A stretch of DNA of 64,000 nucleotides from an uncultured Propionivibrio sp. Lineage in GTDB: Bacteria; Pseudomonadota; Gammaproteobacteria; Burkholderiales; Rhodocyclaceae. The notes beneath the pieces were generated by a model. The model saw nothing but the letters and a program-made list of their open reading frames with translations, ran no database searches and was not told the DNA's origin. A program made the translations under genes and the position numbers. The DNA lies in assembly GCF_963666255.1 (NCBI RefSeq), contig NZ_OY762655.1:744001-808000 (forward strand), given 5' to 3'. Every line of letters starts with the position of its first letter. Within the stretch, counting starts at the first letter, position 1. This document shows, in pieces, positions 16,352 through 25,098 of the stretch.

Positions 16352-17188
16352 ATGTTGAGCGGAAAAACCACCCTGATCGCCCATATCGGCTACCCGACCA
16401 CCGCCTTCAAGGCGCCGATGATCTACAACCCCTGGTTCGACAGCAAGGGCATCGATGCCCGTGTCGTACCGATGGGCGTCAAGCCCGAGGATTATGCGGA
16501 ATCGCTCAAGGCGATCTTCCGCATGAGCAATGTGCACGGCGCCCTCGTCACCATGCCGCACAAGGTGACGACCGTCAGCCTCGTCGATGAAGTGTCCACC
16601 ACCGCCAAGATCGCCGGTGCCTGCAACGCCATCCTCAAGCGTCCCGACGGCTCGCTGCTCGGCGACATGTTCGACGGTTCGGGCTTCGTGCGCGGCATCC
16701 AGCGCGCCGGCTTCAAGTGCCAGGGCGCCAAGGTGCTACTCGTCGGCGCCGGCGGCGTCGGTTCGGCCATCGCCGCCTCGCTCGCCGCCGCCGGTATCGG
16801 CGCGATCTCGGTCTACAAAACGCGCAGCGATGCCGCTGTCAATCTGGTGGCGCGCCTGCAGCAATACTATCCACAGATCGACACGCAGCTCGTCCACAGC
16901 ACGGACGTTGCCGGCTTCGACCTGATCGTCAACGGCTCGCCGCTCGGCATGAAGGACGACGATCCGCTGCCCTTCGACCTCACCAATCTCTCGCCCTCGA
17001 CCTTCGTCGGCGAAGTCGTGATGAAGCAGGAAATGACGCCGCTGCTGGAGATCGCCAAGGCCCGCGGCTGCCCGTTCGTCATCGGCACGGCGATGCTCTT
17101 TGAAATGATCCCGGCGTATCTCGAATTCTTCGGCTTTGGTACCGCCACGCCGGACGAATTGCGCGCCGTACAGAAGATCCAATATTGA
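16352..17188 (+). CDS. Shikimate dehydrogenase-like oxidoreductase, cluster 2 paralogue
   Basis: A 278-residue AroE-fold dehydrogenase diverged from the gene at 4345. Catalytic Lys (TMPHK), Asn (GACNAI) and Asp (GDMFDG) and GAGGVG are present. The shikimate-binding S-x-S is again absent (TAFKAP), and the C-terminal Gln is Met (MLFEM). Sharing these substitutions with the cluster 1 paralogue shows that they define a subfamily and are not random decay. An AGAGAAC stretch precedes the ATG at 16352. Confidence 0.75.
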   Translation: MLSGKTTLIAHIGYPTTAFKAPMIYNPWFDSKGIDARVVPMGVKPEDYAESLKAIFRMSNVHGALVTMPHKVTTVSLVDEVSTTAKIAGACNAILKRPDGSLLGDMFDGSGFVRGIQRAGFKCQGAKVLLVGAGGVGSAIAASLAAAGIGAISVYKTRSDAAVNLVARLQQYYPQIDTQLVHSTDVAGFDLIVNGSPLGMKDDDPLPFDLTNLSPSTFVGEVVMKQEMTPLLEIAKARGCPFVIGTAMLFEMIPAYLEFFGFGTATPDELRAVQKIQY

Positions 17189-17328
17189 TATCGATACGCC
17201 GATGGTTTAGCGTGTTGGTCTAGAAGCACTATAAGAATTATTGCAGTCAGGGCAAAAAAAAGAACTTAGTTTCCGTAGCACAAACCGGGGCGTAATCCCC
17301 GTCATCTTTACCACGGAGGTAAGCAGAA
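17189..17328 (+). promoter_or_regulatory. Likely internal promoter region before cluster 2 dctP
   Basis: 140 AT-rich bases between the AroE-like gene and the transporter operon. It holds a TTATTGC half site at 17238-17244 inside the short inverted repeat ATAAGAATTAT, matching the arm of the 10007-10032 operator, and a GGAGG before the dctP start. Confidence 0.4.
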
Positions 17329-18318
17329 ATGAAAAAAGTGTTAAGCATGGTCATCGCAGCAACGTTTTCGGTGGGACTCGCAGCACCGGCCGCCATGGCG
17401 GCCGACAAAGTCATGAAGTGCGGTATCGTGACCAACAAGGACCGCTCGCTGAGCAAGGGTCTGGTCGAATTCGGCAAGATCCTCGAAAAGGAAACCGGCG
17501 GCACGATCAAGGTGCAGGTGTTCACCGACGGCGTGCTCGGCGGCGACCGTCAGACGCTCGAAGGCTTGCAGATGGGCACGATCCACTGCACGTCGGTGTC
17601 GACCGGCCCGATCGCGGCTTTCGTGCCGCAATTCGACGTCTTCGACCTGCCCTTCCTGTTCAAGGACAAGGCGACCGCGTTCAAGGTCGCCGACGGCCCG
17701 ATCGGCAAGGAACTGCTCGACAAGCTGCCGGCGGTTGGCATGATCGGCTTCAACTACTGGGAAAACGGCTTCCGTCACCTGACCAACAACAAGCGCGAAG
17801 TCAAAACGCTTGAAGACATCAAGGGCCTGAAAATCCGCACGCTGGAGAGCAAGATCCACGTCGACACCTGGAAGCAACTCGGTGCCAACCCGACGCCGAT
17901 GTCATTCTCGCAGCTCTATACCGCGCTTGAGCAGGGCGTCGTCGACGGTCAGGAAAACCCGTTCGGTAACGTCGTGTCGAACAAGTTCAACGAAGTCCAG
18001 AAGTACCTGACGACGACGGGTCACGTCTATAACGCCAGCCCGTTCCTGGTCAGCAAGAAGTTCTATGACGGTCTCACCGACAAGGAGAAGGAAGCCGTCA
18101 AGAAGGCCGCCAAGGAAGCGCAAGCATTCCAGCGTCTTGAGAACGACAAGGAAGACACGGTCAGCGCAGGCACACTGCAAGCGCGTGGCATGAAGATCAC
18201 GGCACTGAACCCGGGCGAGCAACAGCGCGTCGTTGCCGCGCTCAAGCCGGTCTATGACAAGTACTCCGAGACGCTCGGCAAGGACTTGGTCGCCCGCATG
18301 CTGGCTGCCGTCAAGTAA
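17329..18318 (+). CDS. TRAP transporter solute-binding protein DctP, cluster 2
   Basis: A 329-residue periplasmic binding protein with a Sec signal peptide (cleavage likely after AAMA, about residue 24). The core LKGLKIRTLESK carries the carboxylate-binding Arg, and QLYTALEQGVVDGQENP follows. It is the first gene of the P-Q-M operon and is separated from dctQ by a strong hairpin, as often seen where the binding protein must outnumber the permease. Confidence 0.92.
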   Translation: MKKVLSMVIAATFSVGLAAPAAMAADKVMKCGIVTNKDRSLSKGLVEFGKILEKETGGTIKVQVFTDGVLGGDRQTLEGLQMGTIHCTSVSTGPIAAFVPQFDVFDLPFLFKDKATAFKVADGPIGKELLDKLPAVGMIGFNYWENGFRHLTNNKREVKTLEDIKGLKIRTLESKIHVDTWKQLGANPTPMSFSQLYTALEQGVVDGQENPFGNVVSNKFNEVQKYLTTTGHVYNASPFLVSKKFYDGLTDKEKEAVKKAAKEAQAFQRLENDKEDTVSAGTLQARGMKITALNPGEQQRVVAALKPVYDKYSETLGKDLVARMLAAVK

Positions 18319-18338
18319 GAAACGGCAAGACGGAACAG

Positions 18339-18365
18339 CGCCGGAAGGGGGGATTCCTTCCGGCG
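18339..18365 (+). terminator. Hairpin (attenuator-like) between dctP and dctQ, cluster 2
   Basis: 10-bp stem CGCCGGAAGG / CCTTCCGGCG with a 7-base loop, followed by a weak TTATT. It probably causes partial termination or protects the dctP message, giving more binding protein than permease. Confidence 0.55.
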
Positions 18366-18402
18366 TTATTCCGGTGTAGTCATCTCCAACCGGACTCACT
18401 TC

Positions 18403-18966
18403 ATGACATCACCTATCACTGCAAAACTCGACAAGGGCTTCAACGCGATTCTCGCGTTCTGCCTCGGTCTGATGGGCATACTGATCTTCCTCAACGTATT
18501 GCTGCGCTACTGCTTCAACTCGGGCCTGCCCTGGGCCGAGGAGTTCTCCCGCTTCCTTTTCGTCTGGCTGACCTTCCTCGGCGCCATCGGCGCGTTGAAG
18601 GACAATGCCCACCTCGGCTTCACCTCGCTCGTGCAGAAACTGCCTCCGGCGGGCAAGAAGGTCGCCTACATCCTGAGCAATGCCATCGTCCTGTACTGTC
18701 TAGCCGCGCTGTTCGAGGGTAGCTGGGAAATGACGATCATGTCGGCGCACACGCTGTCGCCGGCGACCGGCCTGCCGCTCTCCTACATGTACGGCATCGG
18801 CGTCATCATGGGCATCGGCATGTTCGGCATCGTCTTCTTCAAGCTCTACCGGGCACTGTTCGTCAAGGGCGCCATCGACGAACTCGTCGTCCTGCGTGAA
18901 TCCGAGGACGACCGCGACTTCTCGGCGGATGCCGATCACCACGCCCCGCAGGGAGACAAGAAATGA
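18403..18966 (+). CDS. TRAP transporter small permease subunit DctQ, cluster 2
   Basis: A 187-residue membrane protein with about four hydrophobic segments and the family motif EEFSRFLFVWLTFLGA near residues 46-61. The tail is acidic and histidine-containing. Its stop overlaps the dctM start by four bases (ATGA), giving translational coupling and equal stoichiometry of the two permease subunits. Confidence 0.9.
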   Translation: MTSPITAKLDKGFNAILAFCLGLMGILIFLNVLLRYCFNSGLPWAEEFSRFLFVWLTFLGAIGALKDNAHLGFTSLVQKLPPAGKKVAYILSNAIVLYCLAALFEGSWEMTIMSAHTLSPATGLPLSYMYGIGVIMGIGMFGIVFFKLYRALFVKGAIDELVVLRESEDDRDFSADADHHAPQGDKK

Positions 18967-20240
18967 CCGTTGCCGTATTCATGTTTTCACTCTGCGGCGC
19001 GATGATGCTGGGCATGCCCATCGCCTTCGCGCTGATCGCCTGCGGCATCGCGCTCATGTTCCATCTGGACATGTACGATGTCCGCATCCTGGCGCAAAAC
19101 CTCATCATCGGCGCCGACAGCTTCGCGCTAATGGCCGTGCCTTTCTTCCTGCTCGTCGGCGAGCTGATGAATGCCGGCGGCATATCGAAGCGGATCATCA
19201 ACTTCGGCATGGCGCTGGTCGGCCACATCCGCGGCGGCCTCGGCTATGTCGCGATCATCGCCGCGTTCATCTTCGCCGGTCTCTCGGGTTCGGCGGTCGC
19301 CGACACCGCGGCGCTGTGCGCGATCATGATCCCGATGATGGGCGAAGCCGGCTACAACAAGGCCGGTTGCGCGGCGCTGATCGGTTCAGGTGGCATCGTC
19401 GCCATGATCCTGCCGCCGAGCATCGCCTTCATCGTCTTCGGCGCCATCGGCAACGTCTCGGTCGTCAAGCTGTTCATCGCCGGGATCTTCCCGGGCATCC
19501 TGCTCTGCTCTTCGCTGGCCGGTGCCTGGTGGTACATCTCGCGCAAACAGCAGGTCGTCGTTTTCCCGAAGAAGACCAAGGCCGAAGTCTGGCAGGCGAC
19601 GCGTGAGGCGAGCTGGGCGCTGTTCCTGCCGATCCTGATCATGGTCGGCATCAAGGGCGGCGTCGTGACGCCAACCGAAGCGGCGGTCGGCGCGGTGTTC
19701 TACACGCTCTTCCTCTGCCTCGTCGTCTATCGCACCGTCAGGATCAGCCAGATCCCGCACATCCTGATGGCGGCTGCCAAGACGACCAGCGTCATCATGT
19801 TCCTGATCGCTGCCGCCATGGTTTCGGCCTGGCTGATCGCCATCGCCAACATCCCGGGCGAAGTCACCGAATGGCTCGAGCCGCTGATGGGCAACCGCCT
19901 GCTGCTGCTGATCGCCATCAACGTGCTGGTCTTCGTCGTCGGCACCGCGATGGACCTGACGCCGACCGTGCTGATCCTGACGCCGGTGCTGATGCCGATC
20001 GTGCTCAAGGCGGGCATCGATCCGGTCTATTTCGGCGTCATCTTCATCCTCAATAATGCCATCGGTCTGCTGACGCCACCGGTCGGTACCGTGCTGAACG
20101 CCGCCTGCGGCGCCGGCAAGGTGAAGATGGACGATCTCATGGTCCAGGTCGTGCCGTATCTCATCATCGAGAGCGGCCTGCTCCTGCTGCTGATCCTCTT
20201 TCCGGAACTCGTTCTGGTTCCCCTCAAGTGGATGTCCTGA
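18963..20240 (+). CDS. TRAP transporter large permease subunit DctM, cluster 2
   Basis: A 425-residue multi-spanning protein with the same motifs as the cluster 1 protein (GMPIAFALI, GHIRGGLGYV, GTAMDLTPTVLILTPVL, NNAIGLLTPPVGTVLN). It is the last gene of the operon and is followed by a clean intrinsic terminator. Overall similarity to the cluster 1 DctM is high but the DNA is not identical, unlike the shared enzyme genes. Confidence 0.92.
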   Translation: MTVAVFMFSLCGAMMLGMPIAFALIACGIALMFHLDMYDVRILAQNLIIGADSFALMAVPFFLLVGELMNAGGISKRIINFGMALVGHIRGGLGYVAIIAAFIFAGLSGSAVADTAALCAIMIPMMGEAGYNKAGCAALIGSGGIVAMILPPSIAFIVFGAIGNVSVVKLFIAGIFPGILLCSSLAGAWWYISRKQQVVVFPKKTKAEVWQATREASWALFLPILIMVGIKGGVVTPTEAAVGAVFYTLFLCLVVYRTVRISQIPHILMAAAKTTSVIMFLIAAAMVSAWLIAIANIPGEVTEWLEPLMGNRLLLLIAINVLVFVVGTAMDLTPTVLILTPVLMPIVLKAGIDPVYFGVIFILNNAIGLLTPPVGTVLNAACGAGKVKMDDLMVQVVPYLIIESGLLLLLILFPELVLVPLKWMS

Positions 20241-20266
20241 TCCCATCAGACAGGGCACTCTCCTTC

Positions 20267-20295
20267 AAACGCCGCCTTCGGGTGGCGTTTTTTTT
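20267..20295 (+). terminator. Intrinsic terminator of cluster 2
   Basis: Stem AACGCCGCC / GGTGGCGTT with a TTCG loop, then a run of eight T residues, 27 bases after the dctM stop. Confidence 0.9.
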
Positions 20296-20616
20296 CGTCA
20301 GAACCCGGCGGAGGCGGCGCGCGCTCGACAATGACGACCCGCTTCCTCAGCACCATGACAGTGCGGAGGCCCATTGGCATGCACCTGGGCGAATCATTCA
20401 TTCGGCATATCACGCAAGGCGTACTCCCGGCATCACCGCCGCCAACTGGATCCGGTGGGCTGACGTTACACAGCTATGGGTCGGGTGCGAAGATTGCTAG
20501 TATCGTGCTCACATGGCAACGCGCCCGACCGGACAATGACAACGAAGCCGTTCCTGCCGGACGCAAGGCCGCGCCACCCGCGCCCCTGAGCCGAAATCAA
20601 CCGCTTCGGATAACTG
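20296..20616. other. Gene-free stretch upstream of the glutamate-cyclase-like gene
   Basis: About 320 bases after the terminator. Short frames here have no ribosome site and no recognisable product. A TAGTAT near 20498 could be the -10 box of the next gene. I see nothing else. Confidence 0.4.
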
Positions 20617-21498
20617 ATGTCTTCTTCCGCCAACATCATCAACCGCATCGCCGCGCTGGCAGCGCATGACGCCGGCCGGCGCGGCTTCTCTAATTCAGCA
20701 CTGGCCCAGTCGGGATTATTCCCGGCGGCAGAGAGCCTGCTCAGCGGTGAGCGCACGATCATTGCCACCGGCTTCTGCATCCGCGCCGCCATGATCGGCG
20801 AGAACGACGGCCCGCCCGGTGCGCTGGCGATCGCCGACGCGCTGTGCCAACTCGGCCAGGAAGTCGTCTTCGTCAGTGACCATTTCAGCAGCGGACTGCT
20901 TGAGGCCGGCATGCGCGCCTATGACATGCGCCTGCCGGTAACCCTGCTGGAGCGCGACCAGGCGACGGCCGACCGGGAGATCTCCGCCCTGCTCGCCGAC
21001 TTCCGCCCGACCCATGTCGTCGCCATCGAGCGCCCCGGCAGCGCCATCGACGGCCATCGCTACAGTATGCGCGGCGCCGTGCTCGACGACCTCGTGCCGG
21101 CGGCCGATGCGCTGCTCGCACCCGGCGAGGCCACCGTCACCATTGCCATCGGCGACGGCGGCAACGAACTCGGCATGGGCGGCCTGCGCGCGGACCATCA
21201 CCACCGCGTCATGTACGGCGAGAAGATCTTTTGCGCGACACGGGCCGATTTCGTCATCCCGGCCGGCATCTCGAACTGGGGCGGCCATGCCCTGGCCGCG
21301 GCCCTCGGCATTCTCGCCGGACGGCGGCTGATGCGCACACCGGAGCACGAGCGCCGCGTCCTCGAAGCGCTGCAGGCGGCCGGCGCCGTCGACGGCTGCA
21401 CCGGCAAAGCTGACCTGTCGGTCGACGGCATTGCCTGGGAAGACTACGCCGAAACGCTGCGCGCCCTCCACGCGGCCGGTCGCGGCAGTCTCACCTGA
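20617..21498 (+). CDS. D-glutamate cyclase domain (DUF4392) protein
   Basis: A 293-residue soluble protein that I recognise as the DUF4392 / glutamate cyclase C-terminal domain family, related to the mitochondrial enzyme converting D-glutamate to 5-oxoproline. Typical stretches are ATGFCI, ETDGPPGA-like ENDGPPGALAIA near residue 70, VAIERPG near 135 and IGDGGNELGMGG near 180. Bacterial members are usually stand-alone, as here. It lies beyond the cluster 2 terminator and on the same strand, so a functional tie to the TRAP cluster is uncertain. No signal peptide is visible. Confidence 0.75.
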   Translation: MSSSANIINRIAALAAHDAGRRGFSNSALAQSGLFPAAESLLSGERTIIATGFCIRAAMIGENDGPPGALAIADALCQLGQEVVFVSDHFSSGLLEAGMRAYDMRLPVTLLERDQATADREISALLADFRPTHVVAIERPGSAIDGHRYSMRGAVLDDLVPAADALLAPGEATVTIAIGDGGNELGMGGLRADHHHRVMYGEKIFCATRADFVIPAGISNWGGHALAAALGILAGRRLMRTPEHERRVLEALQAAGAVDGCTGKADLSVDGIAWEDYAETLRALHAAGRGSLT

Positions 21499-21558
21499 GT
21501 TGAGGCACGGGAAGCGGCATCGGGCGCCGCCCTGAAAAACGGGCAGCGCGCCAGCGGC

Positions 21559-23451
21559 TCAGGTCCGGAACGAACCGAACTTGGTCTGAAGACCCTGCGC
21601 CACCTCATCCAGGGCACGCAAGCTCGCAGTGACTTCCTGCAAGCCCACCTGCGATTCCTGCATGCGGCGGGTCACATTTTCGGCGCTCCGCGCCATCGCC
21701 GTCGTCGCGGACTGCTCTTCGCGCGTCGACATTGCGATCTCGTTCATCCGGCCGCGCACATCGTCCATGTTGCTGCGAATGTCATTGATCCGGGTGGCGG
21801 CCAGCTGGGCGCCCGAAACGCTGTCCCGCGCCGAACGCATGGTCTGCTGCATCGTCTCGACCGCGTGACCCGTCTCCTTGCGCATGCTCTCGGTCATCGT
21901 GGTGATCTGAACCGTCGCCGTGCCGGTACGTTCGGCCAGCTTGCGAACCTCGTCGGCCACCACGGCAAATCCGCGCCCCTGCTCGCCGGCCCGCGCCGCC
22001 TCGATCGCCGCATTCAGGGCAAGCAGATTGGTCTGGTCGGCAATTTCCTTGATCACTTTCGTGATGCCGCTGATTTCCTGCGCACGCTGGCTGAGTTGCT
22101 CGAGCAAGGTCGCGAGGCTGTCGATTTCCCGGGCCGACTGGCCGACCTGCGTCGCGACGTTCCCGACGGCATCGGCCGACTCGCGCGACAACTGATTCGT
22201 GTTGCCGACCAGGGCATCGGCCTCACCGGCGTTTTCCGCCACGTGCGCGACGCTGACATTGATTTCCTCGACCGTCGTCGTATTGCTCGAACTCTGATCG
22301 GCCAGTTCGCGAAACTCGTCGGCCAGACGGGTCAAAACATGATTGATGTCATGCACGCCCTGCGTCAGCGCCGCGGCTTCCTGGCTAATCCCGGCAAACA
22401 TGCCGCGCAGGCTGTCGATGAAGGAATTGAAGTACTGCGCCGTTTCGGCGATTTCGTCCTTGCCCTGGATGTCGATGCGACGCGTCAGGTCGCCGCCGCC
22501 CTTGGCAATCTCCTGCAGCATGGTCTTCATGACATTCAACGGACGTGTGAAGCTGGCGGCGATATAGAACGACACTGCCACGGAGAGCGCGATGACGGCG
22601 AAGGCGACCAGCACCGTCATCCACATCAGGGCTTCCAGCCTGGAAAGGACTTCCCGCGCCGGCACATTGACCGCCAGGCTCCACGTCGTGCCAGGAATCG
22701 GCGCATAGGCAACATACCTGGACTCGCCATCAAACGAAAACGCGCCGAGTCCGCGCTCGCCAGCAACCATCTTGGCCGAGATCTCGCGCAACGACGGCGG
22801 CATCGACTGATCCGTCATTGCATTGACCTTCATGGCGAAATCGTTGCTTGGATGAAAAATGATGAGTCCGTCGCTCTGAACGACATAGGCATAGCCGGTC
22901 TCACCGGCCCTGATTTGCCCGACAAACCTGATGACATCGTCGAGCGTAACCGCGCCGCCAAGAATGCCAATCGCCTTTCCTGCACGAACGACGGGAGCGA
23001 CGGCAACGACGACGGACTTGCCGTTGTCCTTGGCAACGACCGGATTGCTAAGCACTGCCTTGCCCCCCATCGCCTGCTTGAAATAGGGACGCTCGATCAG
23101 GTTTGCCCTCTGCCCGGTGGTGAAGCTCGCGTCACCATTCGCCAAGGCCATCATGAACGACTGGAACACGGTCATCCGCGCGGCCTCCGTCCGGAGATAC
23201 GCCAAAGCCGATTCGCTGCTGACGTCGCTGACGAGGGGCGAGTTCGCCAGCAAGGACACCTCCCCCTTGCGTTCCGCCACCCACATGCCGATCTTTTCGG
23301 CATTGGCGTTGGCAAGCACCCCAAGATTGCCTTCCATCTCGCGAACGATAACCCCCCGCGCATACCAGTACCCGACCGTGCCGATAACGGCGGTCGATAG
23401 CAACACCAGGGCAACAATCGCGAATGTCAGTCTGGCCTTTATAGTGTTCAT
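21559..23451 (-). CDS. Methyl-accepting chemotaxis protein
   Basis: A 630-residue transmembrane chemoreceptor. A first membrane helix at about residues 8-30 is followed by a periplasmic Cache-type sensor domain (about 40-275). A second helix at about 280-305 leads into a HAMP domain ([20 protein letters not shown]) and a coiled-coil signalling domain with the conserved hairpin tip [20 protein letters not shown]. No C-terminal CheR-binding pentapeptide is present. Cache receptors of this kind often sense organic acids or amino acids, so a link to the upstream uptake clusters is possible but not shown. Confidence 0.92.
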   Translation of the reverse strand: MNTIKARLTFAIVALVLLSTAVIGTVGYWYARGVIVREMEGNLGVLANANAEKIGMWVAERKGEVSLLANSPLVSDVSSESALAYLRTEAARMTVFQSFMMALANGDASFTTGQRANLIERPYFKQAMGGKAVLSNPVVAKDNGKSVVVAVAPVVRAGKAIGILGGAVTLDDVIRFVGQIRAGETGYAYVVQSDGLIIFHPSNDFAMKVNAMTDQSMPPSLREISAKMVAGERGLGAFSFDGESRYVAYAPIPGTTWSLAVNVPAREVLSRLEALMWMTVLVAFAVIALSVAVSFYIAASFTRPLNVMKTMLQEIAKGGGDLTRRIDIQGKDEIAETAQYFNSFIDSLRGMFAGISQEAAALTQGVHDINHVLTRLADEFRELADQSSSNTTTVEEINVSVAHVAENAGEADALVGNTNQLSRESADAVGNVATQVGQSAREIDSLATLLEQLSQRAQEISGITKVIKEIADQTNLLALNAAIEAARAGEQGRGFAVVADEVRKLAERTGTATVQITTMTESMRKETGHAVETMQQTMRSARDSVSGAQLAATRINDIRSNMDDVRGRMNEIAMSTREEQSATTAMARSAENVTRRMQESQVGLQEVTASLRALDEVAQGLQTKFGSFRT

Positions 23452-23780
23452 TCTGGGCCTCGCTAATAAGTCCGTACAGGTAAGAATTCAGGACTGGATT
23501 GAATACTCCGTGAATATCTATACAGCATTAGACAGGCAGATATTAAGCGACATCTCTCGAAAAAATCTGTGAAATAATGCCAGCCAATATCCGACGTACG
23601 TTATCGGATATTGGATGTATTTCCGATCAATCTCAGGATGTCTTCGCCGGCGTCGACGCCGGCATAGACTGCCGCCGCCGCTGGCGGATACCCGAAAGAG
23701 ACCGCCCGGCGTCCTGCCCAACGCTGGAGGCAGCGCGCCCATGCAAAAACGCGATCCGCTCCGTGGCGGACCGCGTGGAC
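23452..23780. promoter_or_regulatory. Intergenic region with two palindromes, upstream of the chemoreceptor
   Basis: 329 bases without a gene. It contains a perfect 11-base inverted repeat CCAATATCCGA-N9-TCGGATATTGG at 23584-23614, an 18-base perfect palindrome at 23646-23663 (GCCGGCGTCGACGCCGGC) and the terminator of the downstream minus-strand operon. The first repeat lies about 130 bases upstream of the chemoreceptor start and could be an operator. Confidence 0.5.
23745..23775 (-). terminator. Intrinsic terminator of the oxidase/amidotransferase operon
   Basis: Read on the minus strand: stem CGCGGTCCGC / GCGGATCGCG (one mismatch) followed by TTTTT, a few bases after the stop at 23781. Confidence 0.7.
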
Positions 23781-24266
23781 TCAGCGCCGCGCCTTGCCGC
23801 TGATCGCCTCGATGTCGATGCGGACAACCGTCACCACGTCAAACTTGGCGGCGAGGTACTTCTCTCCCTCGGACATGAACTCGGGCGAATACTTCTCCAG
23901 GATGCCGACGAGCGCCTGGCGCTTTTCCTCGCCGTCAACGCGGCTCGCACGACCGGCAACGATCACGCTCTCATATTCGGTGGCGAACTGGCGCGGCAGC
24001 GTCCTGACCTTGCCGACGACGCAGAACGACACCTCGGGCCGGGCATCGAGATGCTCCAGCTTGCGCCCGACGGTGGCGCAATGAAAATAGACGGCATCGT
24101 CGCGGACGATGTAGCTGAGCGGCACGCCGTACGGCAGCCCGTCCGGGCCGACGGTGGACAGCACGCCATAAAGCCCTTCGGCCAGCACGGCGGCGGCCTC
24201 TCCGGTGCCGACCGTCCGGTCGGCCCGGCGCGGCGCCCGCGCCATGACATTTGCTTCACCGTTCAT
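23781..24266 (-). CDS. Pyridoxamine 5'-phosphate oxidase-family flavin protein
   Basis: A 161-residue split-barrel protein of the PNPOx-like superfamily: YGVLSTVGPDGLPYGVPLSYIV near residue 32, then AVYFHCA and VSFCVVG. Members bind FMN, F420 or heme, and many are not true PNP oxidases. The ATG at 24266 overlaps the amidotransferase stop as ATGA, so the two are co-translated. The operon is divergent from a MocR/PdxR-type regulator, a context often associated with vitamin B6 or amino-acid stress genes. Confidence 0.75.
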   Translation of the reverse strand: MNGEANVMARAPRRADRTVGTGEAAAVLAEGLYGVLSTVGPDGLPYGVPLSYIVRDDAVYFHCATVGRKLEHLDARPEVSFCVVGKVRTLPRQFATEYESVIVAGRASRVDGEEKRQALVGILEKYSPEFMSEGEKYLAAKFDVVTVVRIDIEAISGKARR

Positions 24267-24991
24267 GACGTCCGCCTGCTTTCCTGATAGGCAAGGACGA
24301 GGCGATCGAGGAAACCGCACAGCGCCGCGTTCGCTTCGCTGAAATCATGGCGACGCAGGGCCTCCGCCGACTCGACGAAGCGGTGATGCTGCCAGGAGGG
24401 AAGCGCGGTCTCGGCGGCGATCAGGGCCTCGACCGCCTCTGGCGTGAATTCGAGATGGCATTGCAGGCCGACGACGAGCGGTGTGTACTCGACGATCTGG
24501 CGCGGACAGCCTTCGCTGGCGGCGATGATCGTCGCCGCCAGCGTCAGGCCCGGCATGTCGTTATGCCAGTGTCCGACCGCGAGCGTCGCGCCGAAGTGGC
24601 GGAATTTCTCGTTACGCAAACCATCGGCCGTCAGCGAGATCAGAAATTTGCCGATTTCCTTTTCCGGGCTCCGACCGACCGGCGCGCCGAGCGCCTCGCC
24701 GATCAACTGCGCGCCGAGGCAAACGCCGACGACCGCCTTGCCAGCGCCGATGCAGTCGGCGATCAGGCGTAGCTCGGCCGGCGCATTGAAATGTGGACAT
24801 TCGGCCAGCGTCGTCGTCGGCGATTGCGGCCCGCCAAGCACGACAAGAAGATCGATTCCCGCCGGCGAAACCGGGAGCGGTTCGCCCAGATATACGCGCG
24901 ACCAGGCGCTGGCAAAACCGCGCGACGCGACCCAATCCACAAACGCCCCCGGCGCCTCGAAAGCCTCATGAACGACAAAATGTACCAGCAC
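24263..24991 (-). CDS. Class I glutamine amidotransferase-like protein
   Basis: A 242-residue GATase1-domain protein, resembling stand-alone GMP-synthase-type amidotransferases. The triad is visible: nucleophile Cys in GVCLGAQL, and His and Glu in QCHLEFTPE. An oxyanion-strand motif VVLGGPQSP precedes them. No synthetase partner is encoded nearby, so the role is open; related proteins include gamma-glutamyl hydrolases acting on polyamine or amino-acid conjugates. It is the first gene of the minus-strand operon divergent from the MocR gene. Confidence 0.78.
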   Translation of the reverse strand: MLVHFVVHEAFEAPGAFVDWVASRGFASAWSRVYLGEPLPVSPAGIDLLVVLGGPQSPTTTLAECPHFNAPAELRLIADCIGAGKAVVGVCLGAQLIGEALGAPVGRSPEKEIGKFLISLTADGLRNEKFRHFGATLAVGHWHNDMPGLTLAATIIAASEGCPRQIVEYTPLVVGLQCHLEFTPEAVEALIAAETALPSWQHHRFVESAEALRRHDFSEANAALCGFLDRLVLAYQESRRTS

Positions 24992-25050
24992 GACACACGC
25001 TCCAGAAACGTCCCGACAAAGGGATCGAACGGCGGCTAAAATAGCATGGC

Positions 25051-25078
25051 ACCGGACCCGTCGTAAGGTCCGGTTTTT
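25051..25078 (+). terminator. Terminator-like hairpin in the mocR leader
   Basis: Perfect stem ACCGGACC / GGTCCGGT with an 8-base loop, followed by TTTT-GAATTTT, ending 21 bases before the mocR ATG. A TAAAAT at 25037-25042 could be the -10 box, which would place the hairpin at the extreme 5' end of the mRNA. Confidence 0.55.
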
Positions 25079-25098
25079 GAATTTTGAATAGGCCGGTC

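Noticed and set aside
1-20295. A composite transposon carrying the duplicated blocks
   Set aside because: No transposase, insertion sequence ends or target duplications were seen around either block.
20331-20669. A 112-codon frame after the cluster 2 terminator
   Set aside because: It lacks a ribosome site, overlaps the glutamate-cyclase-like gene start and has no recognisable sequence.
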